Source of the DNA: Diabrotica undecimpunctata
Lineage: Eukaryota; Arthropoda; Insecta; Coleoptera; Chrysomelidae
NCBI RefSeq assembly: GCF_040954645.1
Contig: NC_092807.1
Coordinates: 78,329,021 to 78,393,020 of the forward strand
Length of the DNA: 64,000 nucleotides
Reading direction: 5' to 3'
In this document: piece by piece, positions 19,001 to 29,991 of the stretch
Position numbering within the stretch: the stretch's first letter is position 1
Layout of the letters: each line of letters opens with the position of its first letter
Notes under the pieces: model-generated
Told to the model about the DNA's origin: nothing
What the model saw: the letters and a program-made list of their open reading frames with translations, nothing else
Databases searched by the model: none
Position numbers and translations under genes: made by a program

Positions 19001-19390
19001 GTTGTTGAATTAATCGTAGAACAAACTAACCTGTATTCGACACAAACATTTCACAAATCTGTAGACACAAGTATAGATGAGATCCACGATTTCTTAGCTA
19101 TCGAAATTTTAATGGGGATTGTTGACATGCCGGCGTACACGGACTATTGGTCTCAAGAGACGCGATATGAACTTATTGCAAATGTAACGTCACTAAAGAG
19201 GTATCAAATAATACGACTCAGCCTATAATTTGTCAACAATGAGGAGTTGAATAATGACAGTTATTTCAAAATAAGGCCTATTTTAGATCGTGTACGAAGA
19301 AACTGTCTCACAATTGAATCAGAGTCTAGATGTTTATATGGCGAACCGATCCCATCTATTTCACCGTATGTCATATTCCCTCTCTTACAT
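19001..19390 (+). pseudogene. piggyBac-like transposase, middle part
   Basis: From the right copy of the 11-bp duplication the piggyBac frame resumes: VVELIVEQTNLYSTQTF, EIHDFLAIEILMGIVDMPAY, TDYWSQETRYELIANV and FVNNEELNNDSYFKIRPILD, matching the region just before the catalytic domain of piggyBac-type proteins. One TAA interrupts it. Similarity fades after ESRCLYGEPIPSISP near 19370. No catalytic domain and no right terminal repeat were found. Confidence 0.85.
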
Positions 19391-20155
19391 ATCTCTGGTA
19401 TTTAGGTTCCAATAAACGATTATAAAGCTTATCCAATTATTAAAATATCCTAATATATGTGGATACATTAATTTTAAACAGTTGTTATGGTTGTAACTGT
19501 GCATATTATTATAGTTTGAGAACTCGGGAATAATGTAAATGATGATATTTAGAATGCGGTTAATAATGGTATAGTTAAGGGAGAAGGCATAGTCGTGGAT
19601 TATAACGAAGAGGAATTCGCTGAAGATGCTGGTATGATCGGAACGTCATGTGGAAGAGTATTAACTACTGTATTTATAGTTGTAGTTGGCACTGTTGTTA
19701 AATTTTGATTTGGTTTTAAATTCAGACAAATTTGAGAAAAATTTACGACAATCTTTTATGTTGTTATAATCGTTTTCATCGTTCTTGGCGTGTGCGTGTA
19801 AAAACACTTGCAATAAGTTGTTTCATCTGTCTTTCCTTGTCTAAGCTCGATTCGTTTACCTCCTCCAGTGGCGGAGCAAAATGTAGCATGTCAAACGAAA
19901 TAATAGTTATAAAAGAAAATTATAAATTATTTTTCATTAAATTTCTAATAACGGAATATACGTATAAATTGCGAAGAAGTATTATACTAGCTTGCATACA
20001 ATAGGACAGGATATAACGAAAAGTACATTTTAAAAGGATTTTGAAATATACCCAAAAAAGTGTTAATTATTTGACCCACTTTAATTAAAAAATGATACAG
20101 ATTTTTTAAGTTTTAAGCACTGTAGCGAATTCTGAACTGTTACAACGTACTGACC
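19391..20155. other. Unassigned AT-rich stretch
   Basis: Nothing recognised. Short open frames exist (for example around 19560-19700) but have no family signature. It lies between the piggyBac remnant and the DD80E transposase and may include the left end of the latter; no convincing terminal repeat was found. Confidence 0.3.
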
Positions 20156-20171
20156 TTGATTAATTAGCTAA

Positions 20172-21491
20172 TCAGTCAGCGTCTTCACTGGAACTGTCTT
20201 CATCATTGGAATCTTCCGCCAAATCGATGATAATCCTACTTTCATTTTCATCATATGTGACAATTTTTGCCCAGTCGTCCTGAATTAATGTTTCAAGTAT
20301 GGTTAACACAACTCGGCCACACTGCAGGTGTTGCCTCAGCAAATGCATCGCCCCAAACTTTTTTCACTGTTTCATCTCCACGTCCATGTTCTCCAATATG
20401 ACGATCATAGTATTGTTTAGAAATGCCCCAGACCAACTCAATCGGATTATATTGACAGTGATATGGAGGCAATCTCAAAACCTGGTGCCTATGTTCTTGG
20501 AGTAGCTCGTCTATAACGTACCTGGTATTTTGTGGTTTATTCTGGCGACAAAGACTCAATAGCTCTATCTTGCCCGAATCGTCGTCAAAAATTATTTTTT
20601 TCGCTCGTAACCATTCTTGTAAGTCCGATTTTTTGGCATTCGGTACCTTTTCTATTAAAGAGTTATGGTATGAGGCATTATCCATAATAATTAGAGATGG
20701 TTCCTCCAACATTGGTATCAGCTTTTCGGAGACCCACTTTTTAAAAGACTCTTTATCCATAGAATCATGATAGTCTGCACTCTTCGATTTCGTAGAAAAC
20801 AGTAATCCAGCATCTTTAACAAATCCTTGCTTACTTCCGGCATGTAAAACAACAAAGCGTTTACCTGTATTTTCGTTTCCTTTTCTGATTCTTTTCACAC
20901 AGTCATCTTACCAAGTACGTTTATATGCCCCTTTTAGGAATATCCATGTTTCATCTAAAAAAAAAACGAACTGAAGTGGGCTTGGACTTAAAAAATTTCT
21001 CATATAATGCCTCAAAAAATACAGTCGTTTAGAGACAATACATGGTTTCTCACATAGCACTCATCTACTATTTTCTAGTTTGTATGAAAACCCACAATTT
21101 TTCATAAGACGCGACAAACTTGTATCAGAACCGTCATAGAGATGCTTGTTTCCTTATTGTGTATTTAGAACTTTAATTGTAACGTACTCTCCTTTTGCTT
21201 TCATGCCATACAGTACATTTCTAATCTCTCCTTTTATAGTATCGCTGACATCATTAGTCTTTTTTTTTGTACATTACGTGACTCTCCTGGTGTAGTAAGA
21301 GCTGCCCCTGTCTTGTATTCACTCTTTATTCTTGTCACTGTGCGAAGACTGATTTTCAAAGCGTCCGCTACTCGTTCATGTACCGATGATAACGAGAGCA
21401 AAGGTCCTTTGTTTTCTTTTTCTTTTTTAAAATACTCCAATAAATGAACTACACATTGTCGGATTTCTCCTGTTATCGTTTTTCCCGGCAT
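20172..21491 (-). pseudogene. IS630-Tc1-mariner transposase, DD80E type, decayed
   Basis: Minus strand from the ATG at 21489-21491 (MPGKTITGEIRQCVVHLLEY), an N-terminal HTH with ADALKISLRTVTRIK. The core follows in broken frames: FLDETWIFLKGAYKRTW (first D, near 20950), SLIIMDNASYHNSLIEK (second D) and LPPYHCQYNPIELVWG (E), with 80 residues between the last two. A frameshift after WPSCVNHT near 20305 leads to the acidic tail TLIQDDWAKIVTYDE...DSSSEDAD. The spacing and PPYHC-NPIE motif link it to the elements at 29-32 kb and 42.8-44.5 kb. Terminal repeats were not located. Confidence 0.8.
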
Positions 21492-22059
21492 TTTTTTTAT
21501 TAAATAGAATAATTAGTTATTCACAACTAAAAATAATAAGTAAAACTGTTCGGAACAAATTCCAACAATGACTGACTAAAATCGACTAAAACAACATAAA
21601 ATATCAATAGTAATTGCTACAATTATAAACCTATTAGCCAGCTCATTCAAGAACAATGCCACAAGTCATTATTGCAATGGGTATCGGAAGAGAGAGAGTT
21701 AATTTATAATAAACTGGAATTTTTAAGGTGTCGAGAGTATTATTTTATGTAATGGAATTTCACACAGTAAGAGCTCAAACTAATAATTAATTAAAAACTG
21801 TTTACTTATAATAAAAACTATTTCATCAGCTACTTCAAACCTGCACAGATCAGGGTAACATGTTAAAAAAAAAACACGTCACTGCCAGCTATCTGTATTC
21901 GTAAAGAGGCCGAACTTATCACCGACACCGTATCGGCCAAACGCATCGGTGTTATTGCTACAATACTGGGAGACGTGAGTGGTCTCTTCATTCCCTTCTC
22001 ATCGCACTTTACCATGACGAACGTGACTCGCACAATTGAATTACGCATCTGTGTATCAG
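21492..22059. other. Unassigned stretch
   Basis: Nothing recognised apart from A/T runs. It probably includes the 5' end of the DD80E element and the decayed end of the hAT fragment. Confidence 0.3.
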
Positions 22060-22445
22060 AGAGAGACGAATATTAAAAATTCCGTAGTAGCTTATTTCAG
22101 GCACATATACGCTTTACTTAGTACTAAATTTAATGCATGGGCATGGCAATGTGTAAATAGTGCATGAGGTGCTATGGATTTTATTTTAGTTTGTAAACCA
22201 TTAAAATGACCAGCCATGATGGCAGCGCCATTATAGGTTTGTGCAATTAGCTCTTGCCTAAAATTATATTTGTGGCACTTATTGATTAAAAAATTAAATA
22301 AATCGTCTGTAGTTCGCCCAAATTAAACATTATAAAACCCATAAATAGCTCTACCACTCTAATACTCTACCATCTTTAAAATATCTGAAAACGATTGAAA
22401 GTTGGGAATTACAAGAAATTTCTGTCGTGTCATGAATTTCCTATG
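22060..22445 (-). pseudogene. hAT-like transposase fragment (DUF4371 / zinc-finger MYM type)
   Basis: On the minus strand pieces in shifting frames read ISCNSQLSIVFRYFKDG, RTTDDLFNFLINKCHKYNF, AQTYNGAAIMAGHFNGLQ and FTHCHAHALNLVLSKAY. These match in order the core of hAT-derived proteins with a DUF4371 domain: the QLSIVLRY strand, the YDGA-NM-G motif with a catalytic Asp (here Asn) and the HC-AH-LNLVL motif. The YDGA Asp is replaced and several frame breaks occur, so it is a dead fragment. Confidence 0.75.
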
Positions 22446-22472
22446 CAAAAAAGAAACTTTTTAAGTCTTATT

Positions 22473-22483
22473 ATGTATGCTAT
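22473..22483. repeat. Left 11-bp target-site duplication (ATGTATGCTAT)
   Basis: The same 11 bases occur at 23801-23811, bracketing the 5'-truncated LINE. Confidence 0.85.
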
Positions 22484-23781
22484 CTAATTGCTATGCTAAT
22501 AATTGTGAAAATTACCGAGGAATAGCTGTAACCGGATCTATGAGTCGAATATATGGAAAGGTGTTAAAGAACCGAATCGAGAGAGAATACTTAGATTATG
22601 AAGCAGAAGAACAAGCTGGATTTCGTACGGGTCGATCCACTATTGACCACATTTTCTCCTTAACCCAGATAATAGAAAAAAAGATGGCAAGGAATCAAGA
22701 GATTCATATGTTGTTCGTCGACCTACGGAAAGCCTACGACAGCGTTCCACTGAAGAAGCTGTGGCAATCAATGGAAAGTACGAATATTAATATAGAATTA
22801 ATAAAAGCCATCAAAGTGCTATACAACCAACCAATAACCAAGATAAAAGCAGGGACACAAATAACAACAGGATTTATAACATCAAAAGGATTAAAGCAAG
22901 GATGTTGCTTGTCTCCCACTTTATTCAAAATATACCTCGAAAGTGCTTTAAAAAGATGGAAACAAAAATGCAGGACAATGGGGATACCGCTCATCAATAC
23001 TATGGTATATACGCTTAACTTTGCAGACGATCAAGTAATAATGGCTCAAGATTATGACGATTTAAACTATATGGCACGAAAATTAATTGAAGAGTATGAT
23101 ATATGGGGTCTAGAAGTAAATAAAAAGAAAACCGAATACCTGTGCATTGGAGCAGAACAAAAAGATCTCATATTAGACGATAACACTACGATAAAGCACT
23201 GCTGTGACTACAAATACCTAGGTATCACTATTTCACAAGATGGAACATTAGACAAAGCCATAAGAGAGAGAAATACGTCAGGGAGAAAAGCCATCACAAT
23301 GTTAAACACCATTTTATGGGACCAATCCATCAGCAAAGAAAATAAAAAAAGGATATATGAGACTATAGTAAAAAGTATCACTTTATACAGCTGTGAGGTA
23401 TGGCCACTGAAAGAAAGAACACTGTCAACGCTGAAAGCGACGGAAATAGATTTTTGGAGAAGAGCCGCAGGAAGATCTAGAAGAGAAAGGATTACCAACG
23501 AACGCATTAGAGAAATAATGGAAATCAAACGAACAATCACAGATGACCTAACAACAAAACAACTTATCTGATTCGGACACATACAAAGAATGGACGAACA
23601 ACGAATTCCAAAAGAAATACTAAAGTGGCAACCAGAAGGAAAGAGAAAACGAGGTAGACCGAGAAAAAGTTGGAGCGAAGTAATAAATAAAGAACTGAGA
23701 GAGAGGGCCATAGAAGAAGATCTATGGAACAACCGGTCTAAGTGGCGATTGGAAGTCGGAAAACGGCGGAGAACGTTCTAA
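22484..23781 (+). pseudogene. LINE E RT (C-terminal two thirds of ORF2)
   Basis: RT motifs: NYRGIAVTGSMSRIYGKVL, EEQAGFRTGRSTIDHIFSL, LFVDLRKAYDSVPLKKLW, SKGLKQGCCLSPTLFKIYL and LNFADDQVIMAQD (active site FADD), then YLGITISQDG. The tail reads ITNERIREIMEI, a TGA at 23570-23572, then FGHIQRMDEQRIPKEIL and GKRKRGRPRKSW before the final stop at 23781. The reading frame stays open for 364 codons and has only this one internal stop, so the insertion looks relatively recent. The clade differs from the RTE elements in this window in its C-terminal motif. Confidence 0.88.
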
Positions 23782-23800
23782 ACCGACAAGTAGTAATAGT
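22484..23800 (+). mobile_element. LINE E: 5'-truncated non-LTR retrotransposon with complete duplication
   Basis: It begins within RT and ends after the ORF2 stop with a short TAG/TAA-type tail (TAGTAATAGT) before the duplication. The 1317-bp length and loss of everything 5' of the RT palm is typical of aborted target-primed reverse transcription. It is inserted next to the hAT fragment. Confidence 0.85.
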
Positions 23801-23811
23801 ATGTATGCTAT

Positions 23812-24570
23812 ATTAGGTTATGTTTGATATAACTAGACTTTCTATAAGCTTCTTTTGGATTGTTTTTGTCATATCAGTAGGTTATGATTACAGTCACGGA
23901 GCTCTAGGCACAATGGATGGGGACTCGGTGTCAGTTGTCACTACTTGCGAGAGCCATCATTGTTAGAATAGGAATTTTGATATACTCCATTCGCTTAGCT
24001 CGGGCAAATTTTGACAGACTCATTGTCGGAAACCTACAACACAACAATTCCTACTTCTCAGTATTAATAGTTCAAGTATACTACTATTGCAGACTTCTTT
24101 CTTTAAAAAAAGAAGAATTATTCTAAATAGTGGAAGTGTATACTAAACCCATCAAATTTTGGGTAGTATATATTTAAAAAATATATTTTAGTTGTTATAA
24201 TTTAACATAACTATTTATTATATGGTGCAGATAAATAAATATTGATTGTCGGTAATTCGCAAAGTTCTATTTTATTTACTGCTTAGTTTGTTTACTATTA
24301 ATATTGGCTATGAGTACGTGTGCTTGGTTGTATAGTAATTTCCAGCCACTTTTAGTCTGTCAAAAAGTAACTAACTTCGCAAAAAAATAATTACTAAATT
24401 CACTAGACAGTTCGGACTGGGAATAGCGAACCGAGTATATTGTTGATTCTTGCAGACATTTTTGTTAAAAAGTATGTTTAAATAAGTGTATTGAACACAA
24501 TGAAATATTATTACTTAACGCAGTCTAGTGGAAATTAAACGAAAATCATGAAGCAAGGATTTTAAGGGAA
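23812..24570. other. Unassigned stretch with a possible LTR remnant
   Basis: No coding sequence recognised. The segment 24299-24332 (AATATTGGCTATGAG followed by TACGTGTGCTTGGTTGTA) recurs with few changes at 28144-28177. Since the two bracket the second gypsy element they may be what is left of its LTRs, but similarity around them is patchy. Confidence 0.35.
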
Positions 24571-25300
24571 TATGGCCAAAAATTTTAAACGATTTAAGCA
24601 AAGTTTTGAAATATACCTGATGGCATCAGGAAAAAGTAGTAAAAGTGATGAAGTTTAGGTAGCAATTTTACTCAATTTAATTGGAGAAGAAGGCATTGAG
24701 ATTTATAACAGTTTGGAATTAATAGAGGTCCAACAAGGAAAGCTAGCAGATATATTAGAAGCACTTGAGTCTTATGTCACCCCTAGAAAAAACGTGGTTT
24801 ATGAAAATTTTTAACAGATTTTAAAAATAAAGTAAGAAATTGTGAGTTTTGAGTTGAAGCATTTTCAATGGTAAGAGATAGAATAGTATTAGGCACCAAC
24901 AGTAAGGATGCACAATAAAGCATGTTAAAAACAATTAATTTAGATCTGACTAAAGCTATTGAAATATGTAAAATGCATGAAGTATTTCAAGCACAAATAA
25001 AAGAAGTTCAGAACAGCTTAGAGAAGGTGAAAATTAAATCAATTGGAAGAAAAGTCAAGCAGGGCATAATTCAGTCCAAACAGCCAGGGGTGCAAGTTAT
25101 TCTAGAGGTGAATTTAACTGCAGAAACTGTGGGAGTCTCCATGGACCAAGGAGGTGTCCAGCATATGGAAAAAAGTGTAGGAAGTAATGTGTTATCATGG
25201 TATGTTAGTAAGAGAGGTACAAGTGGAAGAAAGTGAAAATAATGAAGTAGACGATTTTATGATTTCATCAATTACTGTTAATGAAATTAAGAATAAAAAT
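24571..25300 (+). pseudogene. Second gypsy element, gag remnant
   Basis: Frame pieces read AKNFKRFKQSFEIYLMASGK, VAILLNLIGEEGIEIYNSL and ILEALESYVTPRKNVVYE, the capsid start of Ty3/gypsy Gag. Further on, LKTINLDLTKAIEICKMHE and, in another frame, a zinc knuckle CRNCGSLHGPRRCPAYGKKC. Several stops and frameshifts. Confidence 0.75.
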
Positions 25301-26790
25301 AATAAAGACTGGATGGAAAATTTAAAAATTAATAACGTTGATATGCCTTTTAAAATAGATACTTTGGGTATAATGTCTGTAAATATAAAACTATTGATCA
25401 TTTATTAGATTTTGTTGTTGTAAAGGAAAGATCAACACCTATCTTGGGTTTATGTTCTACCATTTAATTAATAAAATTGATAACATAACACTGCATTCTA
25501 AAGAAAAATTTGTAGAAAGAAAGTGCAGTGCCAGTGGCTAGGCCACCTCGTAGAGTCCCACTTACGATCAAGCCCAAACTTAATAATCAACTAAGTGATC
25601 TTGAAAACCGAGGAATCATAGCAAAGGTTGATGGTCCTACGCAGTGGCTTGGTAACCTGGTAATTGTTGAGAAAACTGATAAATGATTACGTATCTGCCT
25701 AGATCCTCGTGACCTGAACGGAGTACCTGGGGACCTAATCCCATCAACAGTAGGTATTATACAATTATAATACAATTTTGTATTATAGCTTCTATTGATG
25801 AGATTCGTTCAATGTTACAGAGTAAGTAATTTTTTACAGTTCTAGATTTTAAGGAGGGTTTTTACCAAGTAGAACTGGATGAGAAATCCAGTAATTTATG
25901 TAATTTTGGCACTATATTTGGCACATATAAATTTTGCCGCCTGCCATTTGGCCTTAACATAGCACCTGAATACTTCCAGAAATTAAATTCTGAAAATTTT
26001 TCAGATATTCCAGGTTGTATAGTCTACTTCGATAATCTATCAATTTGTGGTGAGTCAATAGAAGAGCATAAAAATACACTAAATAAGGTGTTAGATAGAG
26101 CTAGAGAACTAAATGTGAAATTTAACCCAAACAAAATACAATATTGCGTTGAAAGTGTTAGATACTTGGGTCATATCTTTGATAAAGATGGGATGAGAGC
26201 TGACAACAAAAAAGTAGAAGCTGTAAGAAGATTGAAGGATCCGGAAAATAAAAAGGAATTACAACAAATTTTGAGAATGGTAAATTATTTAAGAGCATTC
26301 ATTCCAAACTTGTCAGAGATTTCCTCGCCATTAAGAGAACTCTTAAAAAAAGGAATGCATGGGTATGGACATATAGACATTCTGATGCACTAAATAAAAT
26401 AAAAGAAGTAATTATGTGGAGTAGTGTGCTTGCCAATTTCAATGAGAAGTTACCAACCGCGATACAGACTGACAGCAGTAGTAATGGCTTGGGGTGCTGT
26501 CTCTTACAGAATAACTGACCGGTCGCATTTGGATCTAGGGCGCTAACGACAGCAGAGTCAAATATGAGTCAAATTGAAAAGGAGTTCTTGGTAATCCTAT
26601 ATGCATGCAAGAAATTTTACAATTTTATCTACGGAAGAAAAGTGCAAATTGATTCTGACCATAAGCCTTTGGAGGTATTAATGTGTAAAGGACATAATGT
26701 CGCCGAGATTACAAAGGATTAGGGTAAGATTATCTAAATATGACATAGAAGCTCATGCATGTGGCAGATTTATTATCGAGGAATTTTATC
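25301..26790 (+). pseudogene. Second gypsy element, protease remnant, RT (YFDN) and RNase H
   Basis: A protease remnant is seen as MPFKIDTLGIMSVNI (normally DTG). RT follows: RPPRRVPLTIKPKLNNQL, LRICLDPRDLNG, FTVLDFKEGFYQVELDEKSS, FCRLPFGLNIAPEYFQKL, VRYLGHIFDKDGMRADNKKV. The active site reads IVYFDNLSI: the second Asp of the YxDD box is Asn (AAT). RNase H remnants (about 26440-26700) include QTDSSSNGLG-like and FIYGRKVQIDSDHKPLEV. Stops throughout. Confidence 0.8.
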
Positions 26791-27675
26791 AAAGATGAAG
26801 TGGATGATGATAAATTTATTACAGAAACAGTTTACATTATTGACATGACTGATGAGAAGAGAGAGCAATTTAGGACTAAAGTGGATGCTAATGAGGATCC
26901 GAAACTAGTAAAGAAATATTGTATACAAGGGGGGCCCAAAACTTTCTCAAGAGTGGGTGATTGAATTAGGTGTTATTATTATATAAGAAATGAACTATAT
27001 TTACTTGACTGACTAATATTTTACAAAGACAGGGTTATAGTCCCAAAAATATTAAGAGAGCATGCTAAGATTATTGCATTCGAGTCATTTTGGCATTCAG
27101 AAAACCCAACAGAGAGCAAGACAGATATTACATTGGCCACAAATGAACAAAAGTATAGAAGACTGGGTAAGAAATTGTAGCAAGTGTGAGATATTTAAAA
27201 TTCACAATGCTAAACAACCACTATTACTTAGAGAGTTGCCTCAAGCACCCTTTGAAAACGTAGCAAGTGATATATTAGATTATGGTGGACAGTGATATCT
27301 AGTTCTGATCGATTATTTTTCTAAATGGCTCGATATAGTGAAAATTAATTCAAAAACTTCTCAGGTGGTCATCAAGGAGTTAAAGAAAATTTTTTCAACA
27401 CACGGCATACCCTACGAAGTCATATCAGATAACATGCCTTATAATTCGTGCCATTGTCAGCAATTTGTAACGTCCAGCCCCCACTACGAGACAGAACGAG
27501 CCGTTCAAATTGCAAAAAACATGCTTAGAAAGTATGGCGACTTAGATATGTCGCTCCTGGAGTATCGAAATACTCCAATAAATGGAACAGATAAAACACC
27601 GGTCCAATTAGTGACTAACAGGGTTCTCAGATCGAAGCTACCATCAAATAAAAAGCACAAAGACATAAATCTAAA
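26791..27675 (+). pseudogene. Second gypsy element, integrase remnant
   Basis: Zinc domain: LRLLHSSHFGIQKTQQRARQ with NCSKCEIF. Core: FENVASDILDYGGQ (first Asp, then a TGA), YLVLIDYFSKWLDIVKI, IPYEVISDNMPYNS (second Asp) and SPHYETERAVQIAKNML (Glu region; the usual motif before it is shortened). Coding similarity ends near 27660. Confidence 0.8.
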
Positions 27676-28030
27676 CATCTGGACAAATTTGACGATTTTT
27701 GTTAATGCTTCCTGTACTTTCCAAGTTCCAATGTTCATAGTCTTTTTTTGTAGCCTTTAAGGTTTTTGGCATTTTATTTTTTTTTAGCTGCTAGAAAACC
27801 GACCGCTGTTTTAAACTCCAATTTGAAGAACAGACTAAATCATTTTTTAAGGGTTTCCCCCATTAGATTTGCAGTCTGTCTGGATTTTGAGAGCCAGTTT
27901 CCAGTGACTATCTACATCTCTCCCCAGAAAAAGTGCTGCCACTTCTGATCAATTCTTCCTCATCGTCGTATAGTCTTCGTACGTATGCCTAGACAACTGG
28001 CCCCTCTCAAATGCTAGCTTTCATGCCACA
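27650..28030 (-). pseudogene. Possible 5' fragment of a LINE (start of endonuclease)
   Basis: On the minus strand MNIGTWKVQEALTKIVKFVQ (from 27738) resembles the NIGTWNV opening of LINE endonucleases, and upstream pieces such as RQTANLMGETLKK look like the 5' leader of such elements. Short and frame-shifted; weak evidence. Confidence 0.35.
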
Positions 28031-28811
28031 AAGCTTGTAAAATCTTATTCCCTTCATTAAATATGACTGTTTTCTAAAAAATACTCGGAAGTCTCAAAGA
28101 ACTTCCTAACTCCGTCCATAATTTTTTACTTTAAAGTTAAAATCAATATTGACTATGAGAACTTGTGCTTGGTTGTAGCCTTCGCCCTATGTCAAAATTG
28201 GACCAACGTATTGTAACGTAATGTTCATTATTTTATTATTATGTATAATACTTTACAGTTTATTATTGAATTAAATTTATTACTGTTTTAAGTTCGGACA
28301 TAATAAAGTGTTATATAAATTTTGATAAATTTTTATCGTTTATAAATATAAAGGCACATCGCATGTTCGTCCAGTTAAAAATACATATTGCCTCCCTAGA
28401 AACACAAATATATCTCATACACCTTTTTGTTATTTATAACACTTTACAGATTATTATTAAATTTCTACCAACTGTAATAATTTACACTTACATATTACAA
28501 ACACTAAATATTTCATACTTCATATTTTATTTGTTTTCCCACGAAATCCTCATGTAATCATATTTTTATCAATAGTTACATTTATCAAATCCATGTTTGC
28601 ATTCATGAAAGGTATACAAAACGCCCTCACTTTAACTCTGTCGACAATATTTGGTTTAACATTTTATTTTTTATCTATATTTTAGATTAATGTACGAGAT
28701 TTGCAAATGGTTTTGATATCGTGGGAAGATTTTGAAGTTTACAATACACTAATGTTTGTTTTGGAAGGAAGAATAAATTCAAATACGCAATAAATTTATT
28801 CAATAAATCAA
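28031..28811. other. AT-rich spacer
   Basis: No coding sequence, RNA gene or clear repeat recognised except the 34-base segment at 28144-28177 shared with 24299-24332. Confidence 0.35.
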
Positions 28812-29053
28812 AAAATTGTCCATAATAATCAATAATAAAGTAATAAAATGTAAAGTAGAAAACAGCTTTAGGTCAATATTAAATAACACTATAAAATTGG
28901 TTTTCAAAACTTCCGCCTTATAACCAAGTTTGTCCACTCTCTCACCTATAAATTTTGATCAAACAAGTATTCTTACTTTAATTTTGTTCAAAAAAAGTCA
29001 CCTAATCCGAAAACGAGCTACAGAACAAAAGGATAGGTAAACATAAATGGCTA
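28812..29053 (+). repeat. Tandem repeat monomer A, first part
   Basis: This segment matches 32288-32518 (shared AACACTATAAAAT, AAGTTTGTCCA, CTCTCACCTATAAATTT and GATAGGTAAACATAAATG). Monomer A is interrupted at 29053 by the DD81E transposon and continues at 32125. With the transposon and one TA removed the two monomers lie head to tail with a period of about 405 bp. No coding. Confidence 0.75.
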
Positions 29054-29299
29054 TAGAAAATGTCACACCGAGAGTGCAGTATGGCTAATATAGGAATGCA
29101 CAATTGCCGGATTTCACGCCTTGTGCTTGGCGATACAAACAGGTCCAAGTGGTAGTCACAGAACCGTACCCAGATCTCTACGCCGGGCTCTGTTATTTAT
29201 TATAAAATAATATATTGATAAAATAATTGCCTTCAAGTAGCCAAATAAGAGGCATGCATTTGAATAAAAAGACCTTAAGTTTTTAGCGAGAATTTTATT

Positions 29300-29900
29300 A
29301 TAAAACTGTATACTTTATTAAACTAACAAATGTATTTTAAATTACATTTCTTGATAGCTATAAATATACCGGGTGGAACCTCCGGTAACTCGATTTCCGT
29401 ACACCCAGCCCAATATCCAAGAAAAACTTTTTCTTTTGTAAATATGTGAAAAATTATCAGGAACGGGAATATCGAAAATGCTTTGCACATTTTTTAATCC
29501 CGGCGATGTTATTAAAAAAACAAGTCGCGCACTTGAATCACTGCGAAATTTTAACACCTACTATGAAATTTTTTTTTGTGGAAATCTGAAGTGCAGTTTT
29601 TGTCCTTGTTAAAACATAATGCAGTCTCGCATTTTTTACACACAACATAAGTTTACCTAGTTCCTTGGCATAGCAACCTGGTAGTTTTCAGCGAAACCTT
29701 GTGTTATTCCATATGGGATAATGGTTTTCCTTGCCCACACTTGACCAGATGAGCAGGTATAAGGTTTATAGTGTAAGTTATTTAACATTATATTATATTT
29801 ATACTTTATTAAACTAACAAATATATTTTAAATTACATTTCTTGATAGCTATAAATATACAGGGTGGAACCTCCGGGAATTTGATTTCCGTGCACCCAGC
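29300..29900. repeat. Direct duplication inside the DD81E element (copies near 29305-29412 and 29790-29897)
   Basis: The two copies share ACTTTATTAAACTAACAAAT, TTACATTTCTTGATAGCTAT, GGGTGGAACCTCCGG and TTTCCGT-CACCCAGCCCAATATCC, offset by about 485 bp. The sequence between copies has no coding. It may be a partial tandem duplication of the transposon's 3' end or two insertions of a short element. Confidence 0.75.
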
Positions 29901-29991
29901 CCAATATCCGAAAAGCCCATACTCTGATTGGACTGGTAAATGCATTTTATTGGTTATACAGTGTAAAATAATCGAGGTTACTCACAAATAT

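Noticed and set aside
19560..19720. Possible membrane protein fragment (VLTTVFIVVVGTVVKF)
   Set aside because: Short, with stops around it and no family match by eye.
21863..22048. Minus-strand 61-codon frame
   Set aside because: No signature; it lies between two decayed transposase fragments and ends in an A run.
24299..28177. LTR pair of the second gypsy element
   Set aside because: Only a 34-base segment is shared and neither ends nor duplication can be defined, so I list it as a remnant only.
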